From assembly GCA_023402395.1 (NCBI GenBank), contig JAEYGI010000040.1, positions 434,001 to 498,000 of the forward strand: a DNA stretch of 64,000 nt, in the 5' to 3' direction. Below, one piece after another: positions 52,465-60,041 of this stretch (positions within the stretch are counted from its first letter, which is position 1; every line of letters begins with the position of its first letter). Source of the DNA: Bacillota bacterium. GTDB lineage: Bacteria; Bacillota; UBA4882; UBA8346. A model generated the notes under the pieces. It ran no database searches, had not been told where the DNA came from, and saw only the letters and a list, made by a program, of their open reading frames with translations. A program made the position numbers and the translations under genes.

Positions 52465-53679
52465 TCATCGCGCGCCCGGTTGCCAGGCTTTCAGAAAGGC
52501 GACCCGCGCCGACTCGATCCGTTCCTCCAGATCCACCGACCAGATATAGTCCCAGCCCAGCCATTTGAACCGGGCGCCCGAAGGCAGCAGGTTGTCAACG
52601 GCGGGGTTCAAAACCGGGAAGAACGCCCGGGCTGCTTTTTCCCCGAATTCTTTTCCCGTCACATACCCGGAGAACAGGGCCATTTCATTCCGTTTTGACG
52701 CCTTAACCAGCATATACATGGGGTTTACCAGCGCCCCGTCCTCCGGCCAGACGATAGCGACGGCATCCTTATGGGCGGACGATTCCGCGAAGAACCAAGG
52801 GATGATGTAGATCGCCACTCCCTCCGGACGGCCGCTGCCGGCGGTTTTCACCATCTTCGAGGCGTGCCAGGCATCCTTGACGTTGGCGGCCAGTTGTTCC
52901 AGGCCGGTCGGGCCGAATTCCCGCTCAAAATGGAGCAGCAATATTTCGGAAATATCATCGGCCGCGCCGGCGATGACAATCTGGCCCCGGTAGGCCGGGT
53001 CCAGCAAATCACCCCAGCGCCGCGGCAGCGGCCGGGTTCCGAGTTTGGCCCTGTCGATCAGCAGGACATAAGGGAATACGGCATAGATCGTGTGCCGGCC
53101 CCAGGGATCGGGAATGTCGGCGAAGGCTTCGGCTACCGGACCCGGCTGAACCGCCTGAAAGTAGCCGGAAGCGACGAACCGTTCCAGAAAACTGCGTTTG
53201 AACAGATTGTCAAAGCCCATCGAAACCACCAGATCGGGAAAATCATCGATATCATCGACTTTCCAAATGTCCTCGCAAGGGTCCTGGCCGCCGCAGCCCA
53301 TCAGCATGAAGGCATTGACCGTCTTTCCGGTCCGGTCCCGATGAACACGGAGTTGTTGCTCCAGCCCTTCCTTGAACAGATGTTTCAAGGGGCAAACGAT
53401 ATAGGCCAGTAATTCCAGGTGTCCTGCGTAGGGCCGTTCCGTCGCCAGCAACGGCTTAGCCTCGACCGCCTCGACGACCGCTTCGTTCAGCCGCTCGATG
53501 AAAAGCACCGGGTTTAGCTGCTTGGCGGCTAATACGGTCTGCAGCATCCAGGACGGATCCAACTGTTGGCGTAACGATTCCGGGGAATCGGCCCGAAAAC
53601 CGTGTGCCGCGAATACCGGAAGCACTTCCGGGTGCAAATCCAGCAATTCGCCGATGGGTATCTTCGGTTCAATATTCAT
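52465..53679 (-). CDS. Signal-less solute-binding-protein-fold protein with DUF1858-like N-terminus (Mo-locus trio)
   Basis: 404-aa protein starting at ATG 53679 behind AAGGAGGG. The first 45 residues (PKIPIGELLDLHPEVLPVF) form a DUF1858-like helical module like that of the trio's ATPase. From about residue 90 it resembles ABC iron/molybdate-type binding proteins (DIPDPWGRHTIYAVFPYVLL, LLDPAYRGQIVIAG, VAIYIIPWFFAES), but it has neither signal peptide nor lipobox and so should be cytoplasmic. A GCGGQDPC pair of cysteines is notable. Its ligand is unknown; a molybdate- or metal-complex role is suggested by the neighbourhood. Confidence 0.8.
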   Translation of the reverse strand: MNIEPKIPIGELLDLHPEVLPVFAAHGFRADSPESLRQQLDPSWMLQTVLAAKQLNPVLFIERLNEAVVEAVEAKPLLATERPYAGHLELLAYIVCPLKHLFKEGLEQQLRVHRDRTGKTVNAFMLMGCGGQDPCEDIWKVDDIDDFPDLVVSMGFDNLFKRSFLERFVASGYFQAVQPGPVAEAFADIPDPWGRHTIYAVFPYVLLIDRAKLGTRPLPRRWGDLLDPAYRGQIVIAGAADDISEILLLHFEREFGPTGLEQLAANVKDAWHASKMVKTAGSGRPEGVAIYIIPWFFAESSAHKDAVAIVWPEDGALVNPMYMLVKASKRNEMALFSGYVTGKEFGEKAARAFFPVLNPAVDNLLPSGARFKWLGWDYIWSVDLEERIESARVAFLKAWQPGAR

Positions 53680-53806
53680 CCCGAAACCCTCCTTACTTTG
53701 AAGAGAATGGCGGTTCGTGACTGTAAAGCCGTTTTTCAATATGAGATCAATTAATAAATTAAGCCGGGGATAGAAATGACGGTGTAATGTATGTGTTATA
53801 TATTAA

Positions 53807-53835
53807 ATTATATTGAGTGACGGTTGATAATGCAA
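53807..53835 (-). promoter_or_regulatory. Promoter of the Mo-locus trio
   Basis: On the minus strand TTGCAT (complement of 53830-53835), 17-nt spacer, TATAAT (complement of 53807-53812). It lies about 130 bp upstream of the trio's first ATG. The -10 region is embedded in a TATATA-rich stretch that could hold an operator. Confidence 0.75.
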
Positions 53836-54015
53836 GACTTTTGTTGTTTAATGCTCAGCACTGATAATACATCAGTAAAAAATCAGAATAAGCAGGGATC
53901 CTATGGTTAATCAACCTTGGGAATCGCTTGGTGAATTTTTCGTTCCCGGATTTGGAACGTTGTTAACCATGATTGTAATGTGTAATATATATGTCATTTA
54001 TTTTAATAATCGACC

Positions 54016-54086
54016 TTGACCTTTTGGGAAATGTGGCTTATAATATCATTTAAATTAGGTTATGTTTATTCATGTTTGGTAAACAT
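54016..54086 (+). promoter_or_regulatory. Promoter and palindrome before the broken methyltransferase
   Basis: TTGACC (54016-54021), 17 nt, TATAAT (54039-54044) is an almost perfect promoter. Downstream ATGTTTGGTAAACAT (54072-54086) is a perfect dyad with 6-bp arms, a plausible repressor site. The rest of the spacer 53836-54015 is AT-rich with nothing else I can name. Confidence 0.72.
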
Positions 54087-54173
54087 TAAACGAAACTCAA
54101 CAACAACTAGAATACATATAACAATTATTTCGCCGTTACGAAGAAATATCGGGAAAAAGCGGGGTGATTCCGG

Positions 54174-54849
54174 TTGGAACCGGCTTTTCAGTTCGACCCA
54201 TACTCCGGCTACGGTGAACTGGCGGAAAGAATCAAATATAAAACTGCGCTTGAACGGGGGCGGTGCCTGGAGATTCACGTCGGAAACGGCCTGCTCGGCC
54301 TGGCCTTGGCCAGGATAACCGAGCTCCATATTGACATGCTGGTGAATTCGGTGGAGATGACGCGGATTGCTTCCAGGAATATCCGAACCTGGAGCATGGA
54401 GTCGCGATTACTATCTCCAAATGGGACGGCCGGACGATTCCGTTTGAGGAAGATTCATTTGATCTCGTGCTCTGCGGCCGTCCCATCTTTACCAAACCCA
54501 GTCAGGCCAAATGGCGTCGGCGATGTACCGGATGCTGGCGCCGGGCGGGATTGCCTGGATCGGGTGCGACCTGGAGGGGGAGCGGTTGCAACGTCAGCTC
54601 AACCAGAGGTTGGATCCGTTCGGTTCGGAACTGGCGGGACGATTGAACCGGCAGTCGTGGAACCGGGAAATTGACCGGATTCAATCGCTTCTGGTCCGGG
54701 AGGGGATTCGTTCGTTCGAAATTAACGGCGATTTTAACGGACTCTGAATTTTCTTCTGGAAGACCGGTTGCACCAAGCCCGGCCCGGAACGGTCCGAGGA
54801 AGCCTATCCGCTGGTGGCCGGCTGTATGTATCGCAAGCAGTTTTTTTGA
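54174..54849 (+). pseudogene. Broken class I SAM methyltransferase gene
   Basis: Methyltransferase pieces occur in three frames. 54174-54390 (TTG start) encodes FDPYSGYGELAERIKYKTA and a degraded SAM motif (LEIHVGNGLLGLALA). After a frameshift near 54390, the frame LEHGVAITISKWDGRTIPFE continues to about 54500. A second shift leads to MYRMLAPGGIAWIGCDLEGE. An in-frame TGA (54745-54747) then interrupts the tail, which runs on to 54849 (TGA). Two shifts and a stop indicate decay rather than sequencing error, though one error cannot be excluded. Its good promoter still stands. Confidence 0.8.
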
Positions 54850-54950
54850 ACGCTTCGATAGATCATTGCGACTATATTGACGAATTTTTGGGAGTGGATA
54901 ATTTCATTATATTTGCGTAGGGAACGAAATTGCAGCGAGGAGGATGAGCG

Positions 54951-55799
54951 TTGTACCACATTGCGGATGATACGGTTGAGCGCTTGATCAAAGAGGATAT
55001 TCCATATCTGGATCTGACCACGTGGGTATTGGGAATCGGTTCCGAACCGGGAAGACTGGAGTTTTACAACCGGGAGGACGCGGTGCTTTGCGGCACGGAG
55101 GAGGTGGAACGGATCTGCCGCCGGTTCGATGTGAAAGTAATCCGGGCGTTACCGTCCGGCAGTGTGCTGGCGCCGGGTGAGACGTTCTTTGAAGCGGAAG
55201 GGACGGCCGGAGACCTGCATATGGTCTGGAAAGTATCCTTGAATATTCTCGAATATTGTTCGGGCATCGCCACCCGTACCCGGCGCTTGGTGAAGAAGGC
55301 GTCAGCCGTTAATCCCAAGCTGGCGGTGGTTACGACCAGAAAGAATTTTCCCGGAACCAAGGAGCTGGCGATCAAGGCGGTTCTGGCGGGGGGAGGATTT
55401 CCCCACCGTCTGGGGCTTTCTGAAACCATTCTGATCTTCGAGCAACACCGGAATTTTTTGAACGGCCCCGCGGAGTTGATCCGGATGATCCCGGAAATAA
55501 AAGCCAAGGTGTGTGAGAAAAAGCTGATTGTCGAGGTGGAAAGGGTTGAGGAAGCGATCGCCTTGGTCAAGGCGGGCGTGGACGGCATTCAGTTCGACAA
55601 GGCAAGCCCGGAGCAGTTGCGGTCCGATGTGAAGACCTTGCGGGAGATCGAACCCCGGATCGTACTGCTGGCGGCGGGAGGCGTCAACGAGGCCAATATT
55701 GCCGACTATGCCGCCACCGGCATCGACGCGGTGGCCACCACCGCGGTCTATTTCGGAAAACCGGCCGACATGGGAACCCGTATCGTCTCGCGCGGTTAG
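54951..55799 (+). CDS. modD: ModD, molybdenum transport-associated pyrophosphorylase-like protein
   Basis: 282-aa homologue of quinolinate/nicotinate-nucleotide pyrophosphorylase. Type II phosphoribosyltransferase features include TRKNFPGTKELAIKAVLAGG, HRLGLSETILIF and the C-terminal LLAAGGVNEANIADYAATG. Absence of nadA/nadB neighbours and the mod context favour ModD over NadC. Start TTG 54951 follows AGGAGG by 7 nt. It converges with the regulator gene with a 4-bp overlap of tails. The reaction catalysed by ModD is not established. Confidence 0.87.
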   Translation: MYHIADDTVERLIKEDIPYLDLTTWVLGIGSEPGRLEFYNREDAVLCGTEEVERICRRFDVKVIRALPSGSVLAPGETFFEAEGTAGDLHMVWKVSLNILEYCSGIATRTRRLVKKASAVNPKLAVVTTRKNFPGTKELAIKAVLAGGGFPHRLGLSETILIFEQHRNFLNGPAELIRMIPEIKAKVCEKKLIVEVERVEEAIALVKAGVDGIQFDKASPEQLRSDVKTLREIEPRIVLLAAGGVNEANIADYAATGIDAVATTAVYFGKPADMGTRIVSRG

Positions 55800-56731
55800 A
55801 CCTCGGCCATCAACTGACCCATCTTGGTGATATCGTAGCCGCCCATGCCCGCGACCTCGTTGCGAAACGCCGTGGAGTTCAGCACGGCCAGCAAGACTTG
55901 AAAATGGGGGAGCGCCGAATCTTCCTTGCGCCAAATCAAATCATAGCGCTCCTTGTGCAAGGGAATGAATTCGACCTCCTGAACCTGTAATCCCGCTTTT
56001 TCGGTTCCCAGGCCGACGTCGGCCTCACCGCGCGCCACGCAACTGGCTACCGCCAGATGGCTGGACTCTTCGTGGTCATAGCCATGGATCCGGTGATGAT
56101 CGATGTCCAGCAGGCGCAATTGCTCGTCCAGCAGCACCCGGGCGCCGGAGCCGCATTCGCGGTTGACGAAACGGACGTCGGGACGGGCCAGATCGCTCCA
56201 GGTATGAATGGCCTTGGGATTTCCCTTGGCGACGAAAAACCCTTCATACCGGTACACCAGATTGTAGATGACCGTCTTGTGACCTGGCAATAACCGGCGG
56301 ACATATGGAACGTTATAATCGTTGGTATCGCCGTCCCACAGATGAGCGGTAACCAGATTGACCGTACCCTGATAGAGGGCGAGCAGCCCCGGGATGCTGC
56401 CGACGTATTGGCGGAGGAAACGTAGTTGGGGCAGTTGCTTTTCCAAATGCCGGGTCAGGATATCGAGCGCGATATCCTGACCGCAGATGATGAGCCCTTC
56501 CTGAAGGTTGAACCCGGCATCGGCGGCCTTGACCATGGTTTGGGTCAAGACCGGTCCGCAGCCCTTGCCCCGCTGCTTGTACCGTTCCAGATCGTCGGCT
56601 TCCACCCGGACCTTGCGTCCGATGCGGTAGGCGGCCAAATCGCCCCGCTTGATCATTTCGTAAACGGTGAACCGGGAAATCTTGAGAATTTTAGCCACTT
56701 CTTCAGGGGTATAGGAGACATTTTCCGACAA
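55796..56731 (-). CDS. Transcriptional regulator: excisionase-type HTH fused to a binding-protein domain
   Basis: 311-aa one-component regulator. Residues 6-55 form a MerR/excisionase-like HTH (YTPEEVAKILKISRFTVYEM...RKVRVEADDLERY). Residues about 80-300 are a periplasmic-binding-protein-like (PBP_like) domain with GSIPGLLALYQGTVNLVTAH and the ECGSGARVLLDEQL ligand loop. Such regulators commonly sit beside molybdate or tungstate transporters and are thought to sense the oxyanion. TTG 56731 follows AAGGAGT by 9 nt. It is co-oriented with the Mop gene and divergent from modABC. Confidence 0.88.
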   Translation of the reverse strand: MSENVSYTPEEVAKILKISRFTVYEMIKRGDLAAYRIGRKVRVEADDLERYKQRGKGCGPVLTQTMVKAADAGFNLQEGLIICGQDIALDILTRHLEKQLPQLRFLRQYVGSIPGLLALYQGTVNLVTAHLWDGDTNDYNVPYVRRLLPGHKTVIYNLVYRYEGFFVAKGNPKAIHTWSDLARPDVRFVNRECGSGARVLLDEQLRLLDIDHHRIHGYDHEESSHLAVASCVARGEADVGLGTEKAGLQVQEVEFIPLHKERYDLIWRKEDSALPHFQVLLAVLNSTAFRNEVAGMGGYDITKMGQLMAEV

Positions 56732-56737
56732 GATGAT

Positions 56738-56944
56738 TTACTCCTTGATTAGCATCACTGAAGTCGATTTGATGAGCGCCGAGACTTGATCGCCCGGCTT
56801 TAGGCCGAGATCGTCGACGGAATCGACGGTGATCACCGAGACCAGTTTATCGCCCTTGTAATCCAGGACGACCTTGGCCATGACCGCGCCTCGGACAATC
56901 TCCTTGACGGTAGCGTTTAACATGTTGCGGCCACTGATTTTCAT
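56738..56944 (-). CDS. mop: Mop-type molybdopterin/molybdate-binding TOBE protein
   Basis: 68-aa single TOBE/Mop domain: MKISGRNMLNATVKEIVRGAV...VVLDYKGDKLVSVITVDSVDDLGLKPGDQVSALIKSTSVML, complete for the family. It buffers molybdate or tungstate in the cytoplasm. ATG 56944 has GGGAGGG upstream. It ends 6 bp before the regulator gene, probably one operon. ModC of this locus lacks a TOBE tail, so this protein may supply the missing function. Confidence 0.93.
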   Translation of the reverse strand: MKISGRNMLNATVKEIVRGAVMAKVVLDYKGDKLVSVITVDSVDDLGLKPGDQVSALIKSTSVMLIKE

Positions 56945-57041
56945 AGGTTATCCCTCCCAAAAGAATTTGGTAGTTAATCACTCATAGTATTGAACCACCC
57001 AAAATCCTTATGCAAGTCAGCTGTTGAAAAAGCGATGTAAC

Positions 57042-57132
57042 TTTTATGTTAGTTTTTGAAACATATATTGCAATTTATTATAACATAAAATACAATGATA
57101 TTGCATAATGGTTTTGATAGTTAATGTTAGTT
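57042..57132. promoter_or_regulatory. Divergent mod/mop control region
   Basis: Perfect 10-bp inverted repeat TTTTATGTTA (57042-57051) and TAACATAAAA (57081-57090). Plus-strand promoter TTGCAA (57068-57073)-17-TACAAT (57091-57096) faces modA; on the minus strand TTGCAA overlaps the same centre with TAACAT as -10, facing mop. ATATTGCA is repeated at 57065 and 57098 (33 bp apart), and ATGTTAGTT at 57046 and 57124. A factor bound here could control both directions. The rest of 56945-57270 shows nothing else. Confidence 0.65.
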
Positions 57133-57270
57133 CTGGTTTACAATCAGCTATTTGTCCCTGATCCATCAAAATCGAAAGGAGATGATTTCCCCGGAAGCAG
57201 CGATTATCAACTTCTTAAAATCCATATAAAACGGGACGATTTTATTTTATAATGTAAAGGAGCGGGAAAC

Positions 57271-58044
57271 ATGCGAAAACAGTTTTGGTTGGCGTTGGTT
57301 TGTATTGGTTTACTTTTGTTCGGATCATTTCAATTGTGGGCGGCCAATACCGAGGTCTATGTATCGGCCGCGATCAGCATGAAGGACGCTTTGGCCGAGC
57401 TTCAGAAGAATTACGAAAAGAAACAGCCCGATGTCAAGTTGGTGTTCAATCTGGGATCGTCGGGACAATTGCAGACCCAGATCGAGCAGGGGGCTCCGGC
57501 CGATCTCTTCATTTCGGCCGCGCTCAAACAAATGGATGAGCTTGAAAAAAAGAACCTGTTGCAAAAAGGGACCCGCAAAAACTTGCTGGAAAATCAATTG
57601 GTGATGGTGGTTGAGAAGGATTCGAAGCTCGGCCTGAAAGATTTCAAGGATTTGGCGGGAGCCTCCGTCAAACAAATCGGCATCGGCGCTCCGGAGTCGG
57701 TTCCGGCCGGCCAGTACGCGCAGCAGTCGTTGAAGGCGATCGGAGTCTGGGACAAGATTCAAGGCAAAGTGGTCTACGGGACCAATGTCCGGGCGGTACT
57801 GACCTATGTGGAAACGGGGAATGCCGACGCGGGCCTGGTCTACCGGACCGATTCCATTGTCAGCGATAAGGTGAAAGTGGCGGCGATCGCTCCGGCCGGT
57901 TCTCATGAGCCGATTATCTACCCAGCCGCCGTCTTGGCCGAGGCCAAACAACCCAAGGAAGCCGCCGATTTCCTGGCCTATCTGAGCGGGCCGGAAGGAA
58001 AGACGGTGTTTGAGAAGTACGGTTTTGTAATGTACAACAACTAA
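57271..58044 (+). CDS. modA: Molybdate/tungstate ABC transporter binding protein
   Basis: 257-aa exported binding protein with signal peptide (MRKQFWLALVCIGLLLFGS, cleavage near LWAA-NT). Typical ModA motifs: VYVSAAISMKDALAELQKNY, FNLGSSGQLQTQIEQGAPAD, and GAPESVPAGQYAQQ. It captures molybdate or tungstate outside the membrane for ModBC. ATG 57271 follows AAGGAG. First gene of modABC. Confidence 0.94.
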   Translation: MRKQFWLALVCIGLLLFGSFQLWAANTEVYVSAAISMKDALAELQKNYEKKQPDVKLVFNLGSSGQLQTQIEQGAPADLFISAALKQMDELEKKNLLQKGTRKNLLENQLVMVVEKDSKLGLKDFKDLAGASVKQIGIGAPESVPAGQYAQQSLKAIGVWDKIQGKVVYGTNVRAVLTYVETGNADAGLVYRTDSIVSDKVKVAAIAPAGSHEPIIYPAAVLAEAKQPKEAADFLAYLSGPEGKTVFEKYGFVMYNN

Positions 58045-58080
58045 CTTGACTGAACGCGCCAAAAATGACAATCTGTCCGG

Positions 58081-58812
58081 GTGGTGACTTACTTGTTCGA
58101 CTGGCAACCGGTTTTCCTATCATTAAAAGTTGCCGCAATCGCGTTGATCTTCGTGGGGAGCTTCGGTATACTGGCCGCTTTTTTGATGGCCCGGCGGGAG
58201 TTTCATGGCAAAGACGCCGTGGAATCGATCATCACCTTGCCGCTGGTTTTGCCGCCGGTGGTCACCGGCTTTGTCCTGCTGCTTTTGATCGGCAGGCGGG
58301 GCCCGGTTGGGATCTTGCTGAACCAATGGTTCGGCGCCCAACTGGTCTTCACGCCCGGCGCCGCGATCCTGGCGGCGGTGGTGGTTGCTTTCCCCTTGAT
58401 GTATCAAAGCGCTAAAGCGGCGCTGGTCAGTGTCGACCGCCAGTTGGAGGATGTCGCCCGGACGCTTGGCGCGGGGGAGTTGAAAGTGTTTTTCACCGTC
58501 ACTTTGCCGCTGGCCTGGCCGGGGCTTGTGGCCGGACTGGTGCTCTCCTTTTCGCGGGCCATGGGTGAGTTCGGGGCTACGGCCATGGTGGCTGGGAACA
58601 TTCCGGGGAGAACACAGACCATCCCGGTGGCCATCTTTTTCGCCAGTGAAGGGAACGATCTCACCACCGCCGGTTACTATGTGTTAATCATCAGCCTGAT
58701 TACGTTTGCCATGGTCTTTTGGGTAAATCGCTGGTCCAGACGGAAGATGAACCGGTTCCGGGAAAGGAAGAGTTCGTATGCTGCATGTAGCTGTCCGGAA
58801 AGAGTTGTCTGA
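58081..58812 (+). CDS. modB: Molybdate ABC transporter permease
   Basis: 243-aa permease with about five or six membrane helices and the EAA loop (ARTLGAGELKVFFTVTLP) that docks on ModC, plus SRAMGEFGATAMVAGN typical of ModB. The start is uncertain: GTG 58081, GTG 58084 or TTG 58093, none with a strong ribosome site (CCGGGTGG lies across them). Overlaps modC by 35 bp. Confidence 0.93.
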   Translation: MVTYLFDWQPVFLSLKVAAIALIFVGSFGILAAFLMARREFHGKDAVESIITLPLVLPPVVTGFVLLLLIGRRGPVGILLNQWFGAQLVFTPGAAILAAVVVAFPLMYQSAKAALVSVDRQLEDVARTLGAGELKVFFTVTLPLAWPGLVAGLVLSFSRAMGEFGATAMVAGNIPGRTQTIPVAIFFASEGNDLTTAGYYVLIISLITFAMVFWVNRWSRRKMNRFRERKSSYAACSCPERVV

Positions 58813-59416
58813 GTTTGTCCTGAATATTGAATTTACGGTAGCGGATAGTATCCTGGTGCTGTTTGGGCCGTCGGGATGCGGCAAAACCACAACATTGCGG
58901 TGCATCGCCGGTTTAACCGTTCCCGACGCCGGACGGATCACCTTGAACGACCGGCCGCTTTACGCCGCCGATTCCAAGGTATTCCTGCCGCCACGCGACC
59001 GGGGGGTGGGATACATGTTCCAGAACTACGCCCTGTTCCCGCATCTCACGGTCAGGAAAAATATCCTCTACGGAGTTAAAAAGAGCCGCGAGTCCACTGG
59101 CCGGCTTTTCGATGAGTTGCTGAGCCTGCTGAAGATCGACCGGCTGATCGAGCGGTTTCCCGGCGGACTCTCCGGCGGCGAGCAGCAACGGGTGGCCTTG
59201 GCTCGGGCGCTAATGGCCGAACCGGAAGTGTTGTTGCTGGACGAGCCGCTGTCCGCCCTGGATCAGGATATACGAATCGAATTACAGGATGAACTGCTCC
59301 GGATTCAGCGGCTTTGGAAGATTCCGTTCGTTCTGGTTACGCATGACCGGGAGGAAGCGGAGAAATTGGGGAGTCAGATTATATTTCTGGAGAAGGGGCG
59401 GGAAATGCGGAAGTGA
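58778..59416 (+). CDS. modC: Molybdate ABC transporter ATPase lacking the TOBE domain
   Basis: 212-aa ATPase with Walker A GPSGCGKT, Q-loop MFQNYALFPH, signature LSGGEQQRVALARAL, Walker B VLLLDEPLSALD and VTHDREEA. It ends soon after the H-loop, whereas classical ModC has about 140 more residues carrying TOBE domains. The separate Mop gene in this locus may make up for this. ATG 58778 follows GGAAAGGAAG. Confidence 0.94.
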   Translation: MLHVAVRKELSEFVLNIEFTVADSILVLFGPSGCGKTTTLRCIAGLTVPDAGRITLNDRPLYAADSKVFLPPRDRGVGYMFQNYALFPHLTVRKNILYGVKKSRESTGRLFDELLSLLKIDRLIERFPGGLSGGEQQRVALARALMAEPEVLLLDEPLSALDQDIRIELQDELLRIQRLWKIPFVLVTHDREEAEKLGSQIIFLEKGREMRK

Positions 59417-59467
59417 AGCGATGATTCATTTCCGAGTTTGACCTCAGAATCTCTTCATTTTATTACG

Positions 59468-59509
59468 GAATGAGCATGTTCTCCCGGAGAATATGCTCAT
59501 TCTTTTTTT
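59468..59509 (+). terminator. Terminator of modABC
   Basis: GAATGAGCAT (59468-59477) and ATGCTCATTC (59493-59502) form a stem continued by TTCTCC/GGAGAA, followed by seven T residues. It lies 52 bp after the modC stop; the 59.6-kb array starts 86 bp later. Confidence 0.9.
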
Positions 59510-59594
59510 GAAAAAGAAATGAGATGATTGAACCGTCGCGAATCACCCGGGAGTTGCGTCCGGAGTTTTTTTGGATGATAATACTAACGCGGCG

Positions 59595-59867
59595 GTTGTC
59601 TCCAATGAAGCGGTGATTGCCGCCGTAGTAACGGCGCTTCCAAAGAATTGACAGGGGACGGTTCCCGTTGCAGCGGCGGTTACTGAAAATTGACCGGCAC
59701 TCGCTGCCGTAGTTGCGGGAGTGACAGAAAATTGACAGGCGATGAATGCCGTTTCATCGGCAATGAGTGCCGTAGGTCCGGCGATCGATGCCGTTACTCC
59801 GGCATTAGGCGCCGCCTTAACGGCAACGGGTGCCGTAGTTACGGCAGTGACTGCCGCAGCTTAGGGG
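59595..59867. repeat. 21-bp-period array, locus 4 (13 units)
   Basis: Thirteen exact 21-bp units (273 bp). The core TGCCGT-N5-CGGCA makes a minute hairpin in most units, for example TGCCGTAGTTACGGCA. The last five units are the best conserved. The phase keeps a frame open with CRxxGxx heptads (59690-59935) that I do not regard as a gene. The array sits between the modC terminator and the start of the AT-rich sulfatase block. Confidence 0.8.
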
Positions 59868-59931
59868 GAACTCCCGATGAATTTTGGATGACTTTCCAGT
59901 TAATTAACAATAAAAAAGTAATTAACCATAT

Positions 59932-60006
59932 GTAAAAATAATTTACTAAATAGGATTGAGTTTAGATAGCATTTGTGATACACTACATTTAGTAAAAATA
60001 ATTTAC
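59932..60006 (+). promoter_or_regulatory. Sulfatase promoter bracketed by two identical palindromes
   Basis: GTAAAAATAATTTAC occurs at 59932-59946 and again at 59992-60006, exactly 60 bp apart. Between them is a promoter TTGAGT (59956-59961), 17 nt, TACACT (59979-59984). The second copy covers the expected transcription start. Two operators flanking a promoter suggest repression, perhaps with looping; the repressor is not in the window. Confidence 0.75.
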
Positions 60007-60041
60007 AAAATATATTCGTGAGAAGAGTGGTATTTATTTAA

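Noticed and set aside
54745..54747. In-frame TGA in the methyltransferase remnant as a selenocysteine codon
   Set aside because: The same gene carries two frameshifts, and a Trp fits the position; decay is simpler. No SECIS-like hairpin directly follows.
59595..59867. 21-bp arrays as CRISPR
   Set aside because: Units are contiguous and degenerate throughout, with no constant repeat separated by unique spacers, and no cas genes are present.
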